DNA of 64,000 nt from Chelydra serpentina (lineage: Eukaryota; Chordata; Testudines; Chelydridae), in the NCBI GenBank assembly GCA_037349315.1, contig JBAIAC010000006.1, positions 54,556,501 to 54,620,500 on the forward strand. Direction: 5' to 3'. A program made the translations under genes and the position numbers. Shown here in pieces: positions 56,516-64,000 of the stretch (the first letter of the stretch is position 1; each line of letters begins with the position of its first letter). The notes under the pieces were generated by a model. It was given only the letters and a program-made list of their open reading frames with translations, was not told the origin of the DNA and did no database searches.

Positions 56516-57054
56516 CGCGAACCTGTTCTTCTCTTTCTCTCCCAGCGCGTACCGGCTGCTGCGACTGGCTCCCTTCCTCCTGGCTCGAGAAGAGCTCCTG
56601 GCTGCATGCACCCAGGGAGTCGGGTGTCTCCCCCAGCCACAGCACCCTCGCTTCTGTTTTCTTCAACCCCCTCCTCCTCCTCCTCCTCTCCCTCCTCCTC
56701 CTCATCCCGCTCTCCCATGTCCATGGTGGTGCTCGGAAGAGTAGTGGGGTCAACCCCAAGTATCGCATCCAGCTCTTTGTAGAATCAGCAGGTTGTGAGG
56801 GGAGCACCCGAGCGCTTGTTTGCCTCGCGGGCTTTGTGGTACGCACTTCGCAGCTCCTTTACTTTTATCCTGCACTGCATTGCGTCCCGGTCATGGCCCC
56901 TTTCAATCATGGCCCTTGATATCTGGCCGAAAGTATCGAAATTCCTCCGGCTGGATCACAGCTGGGACTGGACAGCTTCCTCCCCCCAAACAGTGATGAG
57001 GTCCAGCAGCTCGCCATTGCTCCATACTGCGGCTCATCTCACACGTGGAGGCAT
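56516..57054 (-). pseudogene. Myb/SANT-like gene of E2, exon 1, three TGA stops
   Basis: From ATG at 57054 the frame gives a Myb/SANT-like domain: WSNGELLDLITVWGEE, RRNFDTFGQISRAM, CRIKVKELRSAYHKAR, FYKELDAILG. It has TGA codons where a CGA/CGN arginine or TGC is expected: near the start, after VQSQL, and before FYKEL. All fit CpG-to-TpG decay. A frameshift follows in the CTC/GAG-repeat (poly-Glu) region near 56670-56700, after which SQELF and QSQQ read in another frame up to the GTAAGC donor at 56515 (phase 1). Dead gene, but its exon plan matches E1. Confidence 0.78.
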
Positions 57055-57341
57055 GGTTACCTGGAAAGATGCGCGGAGAGCACTCCACGCCTGGCTGAGC
57101 AAACAGGAAGGGGATATTTAAAATTCCAAAGGAATTTAAAGGGTCGGAGTGGCGGTTGGTCACCTGAGGCCAGGGCAGTAGAGTGCTAATTGATGACCAG
57201 AGTGGCTAGAACAGGCGTTGTGGGATACTTCCGAATACTTCTGGAGGCCAATAACAGCGCATTGGGTGACCACACTGTAGCCGCAGCGCACCAGCAGCAG
57301 CGCAACAAACGTTATTCCTCTGGAGGAGGTGGAGTACATGC

Positions 57342-57412
57342 AGCGCTGTACCCGAGGAGATGCAGCGCTGCACGTGCCTTGCGAGTGTAGCCAGTTAGTG
57401 AGTTACAGCGCT
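57342..57412. promoter_or_regulatory. E2 right subterminal AGCGCT palindromes
   Basis: AGCGCT at 57342, 57364 and 57407, each inside CAGCGCTG, with near matches (CAGCGCA) at 57256 and 57284. Mirror of the left-end sites. Confidence 0.5.
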
Positions 57413-57427
57413 GCAGGCAGTTTTATT

Positions 57428-57457
57428 GCGCTGTAACTCGTGAGTGTAGCCAAGGCC
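57428..57457 (-). repeat. E2 right terminal inverted repeat
   Basis: Inverse of 51003-51032, followed by the TTA duplication. Confidence 0.9.
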
Positions 57458-57460
57458 TTA

Positions 57461-59695
57461 CAGTTTATCACTGGAGGAACAGAGGTCAGAGTTCTTGCCA
57501 TGCTCTCACGTTTTAAAAGAGCACTGAGCTCCAAACTCTACTTAACTCAGAATCCTGGAGGGGGCAGAGGGCATGATCCCAGTTAGTCTACAGAAGACCA
57601 AAGAATTCACAGAGGCTCAGTGTGTCTGTGAATTCTTTGTTTCCAGTGGTAGCGCAGTTATCTCAGGAACTTATTCTTCATGGGATCCCTACTGATGGCT
57701 GTCCCAACTCACTTGCCTTTAGTGAGAGATCAGCAGTTGCAGGGGGAATCCACACAAGATCATTGTGTTGCATGGAAAATCCTATCTGGTTGGGCAGCTC
57801 CATTTTTTGTAGCTGAGAGTGGTCAATCTCCAGCATTATCCATTCATTACTAGAGCCATAATGTGGTGGGATGATGCGGAAAGGTTTACTCAGAGTTGGG
57901 ATAGGGAAAATGATTCAGTCCCTCCTTCCTACAGTAGAAATGGGGAAATCCCACTGTTCATTCTTTCTGCAAACATTGTAGGAACAGTGGTTATGATTTG
58001 GCCCCTCATATTTAATTTAGCTGCAAGGGGAATGTTTGTGCTGCTGTATGTCTCCTCCAGTCTCAATTTGAAGCTTTCACTTTCACAGTATCCTGGTAGC
58101 GTGTATCAGATACATTTGAAGCACTCTGAAATGCACACTGTCCGAATGGTAGACTTTGTTTTTGTTTTGTTTTTGCTTTTCTCTTTTATCTCCATCTCCT
58201 GGCTACTACAAGAACGTGTTTGGGGTCCCTGTCCCTTCCCAAGCTTCTTTTTTAGGGCCTCATCATGGGAATTTTTCCAAAGCTGATCTCTCAGCTGGTG
58301 AGCGCTTCCTAAGTAGCCGCAGAATGAAATAGATTCCTATTAATATCATGCTCGCCACAGATTTCTGACAATAAAAACTGACAAGACTGACTCTTAGCAG
58401 CAGCAGAGGTTTTGGACTTGTCTGCGGGAGGACTCTGGAAGACAGCACTTTATACTCAGTTCACACTTGGAGAATTCTTTGCAAATGCAAGGGCTGTAGA
58501 ATAGTGTATATATTTTTTAAATGAAATTTATATTCTGTAGAATCTGATGATATTTGTGTGGGAAAGTATCCTTTTTGCCCAGGTAGGTTAGATTTTTTTT
58601 CAAACTCTCACCATCAGAGGTAGGGGAGATGGTGGTAGTGGGAATTTTACTTGGGGTGGGATATGTGAGTGTAGTGTAGGATAGAGTGGAAAGAAGGAGG
58701 AGAGAGTGAAGCTTTTATCCACATGGAGAACTTTAAGCACTCTGCCTTCCCCCACTACCTCTCACCTTTTCTAAGCAAGTGAATAAAGGTTTGGTTTTAT
58801 TTTAAACAAAGTTAGCCAATTCCATTTGAAATGCTACTTATGACCTAGTGTATAAACGGTTTAAACTTGTGTAGCTGGTGGGGGTTAAATTGATTTTGGA
58901 TTGTAGGGGAATAGGTTTTTTTAAATCTAGGGAAGGCCTGTATTTTCTCAACTTTCAGATGCACATGTGCACCCCCCTTCCATGTCTTTTTCACACTGCT
59001 CTGTTTTATACTCTGATAAATGCTCTGTCATATCTCCTTCATGTCCAGGAATGTTCTGTCCCCTCCTCTTGCCTCCCTCAGCATTAGTCTCCCACTCTGA
59101 GAATGGGGAGCATGGCTCCCTTCCACAGTTTCATGTGCTTCCTGGTCCTCTGCTCCCATTCACTACCCCTTTCAAGCCCCAGCTTGCCAGTCCTTGTCTT
59201 TTCATGGTCCTCTGATCTACTGCACTTTCCCCTGATTTCCTATTCAATTTATGCATTTCATCTGTTTCCTGGAATCATTTAAGAAGTGGGTCGGTTTCTA
59301 TTAATAAAGACTGCTTTTCATACAGTTTAAAAAAAAAAACACAACCAAAATCAACATCAACAAACCTGAAAGCCACTTCTCAGCAAGAAACAAATCTGGA
59401 TAATATTTTAAAACTTTACAAAAGTGAACAGTTAATATTTCAAACTCTGTCTTATTTGCCAGTCTTCCCCAGGATGAAATGTGGCATGCAAAACTTCAGG
59501 GTGATGGGATTTTTTTTTAGGGTACTATGGGAGGTGTTTAAAATCGAATCTAAAAAGGAGCTAGCTTCAGCCTTAACTATGAAGTGGATGATGCTGTTCC
59601 ATGATTGTGGACAATGCAATAATTGGTGGTATTCTCTAAAATTCAATACTTTTAAGGAAAAATCGTATTCCGTATTACCTCCACGAGGACAAAGG
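57461..59695. other. Intergenic DNA, no gene seen
   Basis: A 155-codon frame at 57819-58286 has a hydrophobic C-terminal part (FVLFLLFSFISISWLL) but no recognisable domain, homologous block or exon signals. An A-run lies at 59330-59340. Confidence 0.45.
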
Positions 59696-59703
59696 GTTTT
59701 ATT

Positions 59704-61289
59704 TAGGGCTGTCGATTAATCAGTTAACTCACGTGATTAACTACAAACATTAATTGTGATTAATTGCAGTTTTAATCGCACTGTTAACAGTATACGAATT
59801 AAAATTTATTAAATATTTTAGATGTTTTTCTACATTTTCATATATATTGTGTTCTGTGTTGTAACTGAAATGAAAGTGTATATTATTTATAAATATTTGT
59901 ACTGTAAAAATGATAAACAAGAAATAGTATTTTTCAATTCACCTCATACAAGTACTGTAGTACAATCTTTGTCCTGAAAGTGCAACTTACAAATGTAGAT
60001 TTTTGTTGTTGTTACATAACTGCACTCAAAACCAAAACAATGTAAAACTTCAGAGCCTACAAATCCATTCAGTTCTTCTTCTTGTTCAACCAATCACTAA
60101 GCCAAACAAGTTTGTTAACATTTACAGAATATACTGCCCTCCTTCTTATTTATGTCACCAGAAAGTGAGAACAGGCATTTGTATGGCACTTTTGTAGAGG
60201 CATTTAAAGATATTTATGTGCCAGATATGCTAAACATTTGTATGCCCCTTCATGCTTTGGCCACCATGCCAGAGGACATGCTTCCATGCTGATGACACTC
60301 ATTAAAAAAATGTTAATTAAATTTGTGAATCAACTTCCTGGGAGGGAATTGTATGTCGCTTGCTCTGTTTTACCCCCATTCTGCTATATATTTCATGTTA
60401 TGGCAGTCTTGGATGATGACTGAGCACATTTTGTTCATTTTAAGAACACTTTCACTGCAGGTATCACAAAACGCAAAGACGGTACCAATATGAGATTTCT
60501 AAAGATAGCTACAGCACTTGACCCAAGAATCTGAAGTACCATCCACAATCTGAGAGGGACGAGTTGTGCAGCATGCTTTCAGAAGTCTAAAAAGAGCAGC
60601 ACTCCGATTCAAAAACTACAGAACCCGAACCACCAAAAAAGAAAATCAACCTTCTGCTGGTGGCATCTGACTCAAGATAATGAAAATGAACATGCGTTTG
60701 GTTTGTTATTGAGCAGAACCTGTCATCAGCATGGACGCATGTCCCCTGGAATGGTGACTGAAGGATGGTATGAATCTTTAGCGCATCTGGCATGTAAATA
60801 TCTTGCGACAGTGGTTACAACAGTGCCCTGAGAATGCCTGTTCTCATTTTCAGGTGACATTGTAAACAAGAAGTGGGCAGCATTATCTCCTGCAAATGTA
60901 AACAAACTTGTTTGTCTGAGCGATTGGCTGAACGAGAATTAGGACTGAGTGGACTTGTAGGTTCTAAAATTTTACATTGTTTTACTTTTGAGTGCAGTTT
61001 TTTGTACATAATTCTACATTTGTAAGTTCAACTTTCATGATAGAGATTGCACTACAGTACTTGTATTAGGCGAATTGAAAAATACTATTTTGTTTTTTTA
61101 CAGTGCAAATGCTTGTAATCAAAAATAAATATAAAGTAAGCACTGTATATACTTTGTGTTCTGTGTTGTAATTTTAATCAATATATTTGAAAATGTAGAA
61201 ATCATCCCAAAATATTTAAATAAATGGTATTCTATTGTTTAACTGCGATTAATCGTGCGATTAATTTTTTTAATCGCTTGACAGCCCTA
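59704..61289 (+). mobile_element. hAT element with very long inverted arms, degraded
   Basis: Ends TAGGGCTGTCGATTAATC and GCTTGACAGCCCTA. Flanking 8-mers GTTTTATT (59696-59703) and ATTTCATT (61290-61297) agree at six of eight positions, as expected of an old hAT duplication. The left arm (to about 60239) and right arm (from about 60770) are inverted copies of roughly 520 bp, sharing for example ACAAGTACTGTAGT, GAGAACAGGCAT and TTGTTTACATTTGC-like blocks. A remnant of the transposase C-terminus lies within the right arm. The middle is short, so this is an internally deleted copy. Confidence 0.78.
60781..60942 (+). pseudogene. hAT transposase C-terminal (hATC) remnant
   Basis: The frame reads HLACKYLAT, then a TGA stop, ECLFSFSGDIVNKKWAALSPANVNKLVCLSDWL. 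This is the hAT dimerisation region, where the family motif is ER-x-FS-x-G-x-I-V followed by R-x-x-L-x-P-x-x-V. The Arg of the ER pair reads Cys and the R before AAL reads W; with the in-frame stop this is dead. Upstream pieces (MDACPLEW) are collinear with hAT transposase but broken. Confidence 0.7.
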
Positions 61290-61297
61290 ATTTCATT

Positions 61298-62546
61298 GAT
61301 TATGAAGTACAGGATTCTGGGAGCCTGCCAACAACCCCTTTGTACTGCATTGTGTTCCATGTGGGATTTCTGAACCCAAAGGTGTTTTTTGTAGAGGGCC
61401 AATGGGTTGTAAGGAAATGGATCCTGATTGACTGAAACCACAACACACTATGTATCCCCATGTATGGATGGGTGAAGGGGGCCCCAAAAGACCATTGCCA
61501 GGGAGTGGCTATTCCTGCTCCACAATAGCGGAATATGCTGTCCTATGGATGCAGGAGTGGCTATCTAATTATTTTTGGGGGGGGGCAAAAAATTGCTTGC
61601 TCAAAATCCTTGCATAGCTTTCCAGGTAGTAAATTGGCAAACTAAACTATGTTGCGTATCAGGTAAGATCATGGAAGGCTGCATTCCCTCTATCCAAAAC
61701 ATTAAAATCGGAGAAATAAGAAATTAAAGGGAAAGACTTTTATTCTTTTCCACCATCATGTTGTCTACAACATTTGAAGTTGATAAATGTTGTGGGGGGG
61801 ATAAATGTTGGGGTGGGGAGGTCCTGACTTAAGATTGTTGAATGCTTGGTATTGGCAATTACACACTAGCTTTTCTAGAGGAAGGGATGGTTCTGAAATC
61901 CAACTGTTTCTAGGTAGCAACCCCCCCCTCCCCCCACCTTATTTAACAGTATTTCAGTGAAGTTCTTACACCCGTTAGCATGATGTGCCAAATATTTAAA
62001 CAGACTGGTGCATAGTCTGGTAAGGATGAAACAACATGAACATTTTGCAAGTGTTCTGAATACAAAGACATCAGATAGCATTGTAGTCAGCCAGTTGAAA
62101 TATTCTGAATATATTGTTTCATGTGTAAGTATGGAACACATCATGGATTGCTAGAAAGAGGCGTTATAGCTGTCAACAGTGTTGGCTCTTTCTACGTATG
62201 TGACCTCTTTCTGTATTAGTTTATCAGTGTCTACACTCACACACAATACCTGCTGTTCAAAGTTTCATCTGTTATACCTGAAGTCAACAGATGATCATGT
62301 TGCTTTGTGGTGGGTCCTAAAATGTGAAACTAATTACCTGACACTAAAAGACATCTTGTTTTTTCTCTTCAAAGCTCTTTCTAAAAGCAACAGTTTAGTA
62401 ATGATGGTGTTTAGCCCCATGTTTAACACCTTCCCTTTTAAAAATTGGACTTTTTTTCATTTGTATGTGTTTATTTTGTGTATGGAAATGTCTTTATTAC
62501 ATTTGTTGAATTCTTTTATAGAATGCCCAAACCGTTTTACTTGTCC
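61298..62546. other. Intergenic DNA, no gene seen
   Basis: G runs at about 61579-61586 and 61794-61800 and a C-run tract at 61921-61937 are the only notable features. Confidence 0.5.
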
Positions 62547-63499
62547 TGGGGCTGGTTTTGTTCATATCTTCATTAATGATCTGGAGAATGGCATGGATTT
62601 CACCCTCGGCAAGTTTGCGGATGACACTAAACTGGGAGGAGTGGTAGATACGCTGGAGGGTAGGGATAGGATACAGAAGGACCTAGACAAATTAGAGGAT
62701 TGGGCCAAAAGAAATCTGATGAGGTTCAACAAGGTCAAGTGCAGAGTCCTGCACTTAGGACAGAAGAATCCCATGCACTGCTACAGACTAGGCACCGAGT
62801 GGCTAGCAGCAGTTCTGCAGAAAAAGGACCTAGAGGTTATGATGGACGAGAAGCTGGATATGAATCAACAGTATGCTCTTGTTTGCCAAGAAGGCTAATG
62901 GAATTTTGGGCTGTATAAGTAGGAAAATTTCCAGCAGATCGAGGGACTTGATCATTCCCCTCTATTCGGCATTGGTGAGGCCTCATCTGGAGTACTATGT
63001 CCAGTTTTGGGCCCCAAACTACAAGAAGGATATGGGAAAAATTGGAAGGAGTCCAGCGGAGGGCAACAAAAATGATTAGGGGGCTGGAGCACATGACTTA
63101 TGAGAAGAGGCTGAAGGAACTGGGATTATTTAGTCTTCAGAAGAGAAGAATGAGGCAGGATTTGATAGCTGCTTTCAACTACCTGAAAGGGGTTCCAGAG
63201 AGGATGGATCTAGACTATTCTCAGTGGTACCAGATGATAGAACAAGGAGTAATGGTCTCAAGTTGCAGTGGGGAAGGTTTAGGTTGGATATTAGGAAAAA
63301 CTTTTTCACTAGGAGGGTGGTGAAGCACTGGAATGGGTTACCTCGGGAGGTGGTGCAAACCTTCCTTAGAGGTTTTTAAGGTCAGGGTTGACAAAACCCT
63401 AGCTGGGATGATTTAGTTGGGGATTAGGTCTTGCTTTGAGTAGGGGGTTGGACTAGATGACCTCTTGAGGTCCCTTCCAACCCTGAGATGCTATGATTC
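62547..63499 (+). mobile_element. CR1 LINE, 5'-truncated
   Basis: Begins within reverse-transcriptase motif B (CTGGGGCTGGTTTTGTTCA) and ends at CCCTGAGATGCTATGATTC, the CR1 3' terminus. Very close to the CR1 at 53808 in sequence, on the opposite strand. 5' truncation in the RT is typical of CR1. Confidence 0.85.
62560..63323 (+). pseudogene. CR1 reverse transcriptase C-terminal fragment
   Basis: Reads FINDLENG and FADDTKLGG (motif C kept), then RNLMRFNK and [15 protein letters not shown]. It shifts frame near 62880 (to [11 protein letters not shown]), again near 63040 (to [21 protein letters not shown]), and loses the C-terminus near 63200. At least two frameshifts, so non-functional; fingers and motif A are absent. 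Confidence 0.8.
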
Positions 63500-64000
63500 A
63501 CTTGATTGATAAACTGATTGTATATTGCTGTGATTCTGGGTGAATTAATACATTATTGATTGTTTAAGAATAATCAAGTGTCCCGATTTCAGAAAGAATA
63601 TTGTTTAAGTTAAAAGTTGATCTAAAAATAATTTAGTGTTAAATTAGTAAGCTAATGCTCCATGGACTCAATAAAAGGGGTTATCCTATTAGATTCCATT
63701 CTAATTGGCTATAACACTTATCCAATTGGCAAATCTAATTTATAAGATTTCAGCTTTAAAATCTGTCACCTCAGCAAATTTGTACAATTGACTACCTTTT
63801 CACAACATTTGGTTATTCTGCATGGGACACTGAAAATTTTACAGGTTCAGGACATTACTGAAAGATCCACATCTTGATTCTAATTCAGATTTGTTGTTGT
63901 TGATATTACTCACAAGAGGTGGTAGTTGGTTTTGACTTGCTTAGACTGTACTGGGCCAGTCAGAACATAAATACCTACAGAGTTCAAAGCTAAGTATAGG
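63500..64000. other. AT-rich intergenic DNA to window edge
   Basis: No gene, RNA or repeat boundary recognised. Confidence 0.5.

Larger units (their letters stand above)
51003..57457. mobile_element. PIF/Harbinger DNA transposon E2, split by a CR1
   Basis: Bounded by TTA at 51000-51002 and 57458-57460. Terminal repeats share GGCCTTGGCTACACT and TACAGCGC. The gene order is the same as E1: transposase (+), Myb/SANT gene (-, two exons), third gene (+) in the Myb/SANT intron. A CR1 of about 2.4 kb sits inside the third gene; without it the element is about 4.07 kb. The ends and palindromes differ from E1, so it is a different Harbinger family and not a sister copy. Only the transposase is still open. 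Confidence 0.9.

Noticed and set aside
57819..58286. 155-codon frame with a hydrophobic segment
   Set aside because: One possible membrane segment alone is not evidence; no family match or gene context.

Overview
This window looks like non-coding vertebrate DNA rich in transposable elements. CR1-type LINEs, several hAT families, PIF/Harbinger elements with TRUE open reading frames and a DIRS-like fragment together point to a sauropsid genome, most likely a turtle. That placement is inferred from repeat families remembered from reptile genomes, not from a search. No multi-exon host gene can be read across the window. The only good host-gene signal is a CpG island at about 46.7-47.8 kb with a short candidate first coding exon on the + strand (47200-47245).

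Layout. 0-20 kb: AT-rich intergenic DNA with old CR1/L3-like LINE pieces (265, 4388, 8411), a degraded DIRS-like element with inverted termini (1949-4118), and a series of hAT elements whose 8-bp target-site duplications can be read directly (7357, 9426, 12187, 15778, 18419), plus a CpG-rich mariner-type MITE (17057). 20.65-25.72 kb: a complete PIF/Harbinger element, E1, with TAA duplications, terminal inverted repeats and open genes. 25.7-46.7 kb: mostly featureless AT-rich DNA with two repeats carrying a hammerhead-ribozyme-like core, LTR-like pieces, a tRNA-Leu-like pseudogene and a CR1-like copy split by a probable solo LTR. 46.7-47.8 kb: CpG island. 51.0-57.46 kb: a second, distinct Harbinger element, E2, broken by a nearly full-length-RT CR1. 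59.7-61.3 kb: a degraded hAT with arms of about 520 bp. 62.5-63.5 kb: a truncated CR1.

How the genes work together. Both Harbinger elements have the expected pair: a DDE transposase on the + strand and a Myb/SANT-like DNA-binding partner on the - strand, in two exons and converging on paired poly(A) signals. In addition, both carry a third small gene that I do not recognise. It is on the + strand, wholly inside the intron of the Myb/SANT gene, with its ATG placed exactly at a splice donor, a second exon of about 98 codons and its own poly(A) signal. Its protein is conserved between E1 and E2 although the two elements are widely diverged. This nested third gene is the best candidate for an undescribed component. 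In E1 all three genes are open. In E2 the transposase is open, the Myb/SANT gene has three TGA stops and a frameshift, and the third gene is split by the CR1.

E1 also has an unusual 5' region with two tRNA-like (Pol III box A/B) cassettes, a hairpin followed by T7, and four copies of a sequence of about 30 bp in direct and inverted orientation. The two elements differ in the palindrome clustered at their ends: TCGA in E1, AGCGCT in E2.
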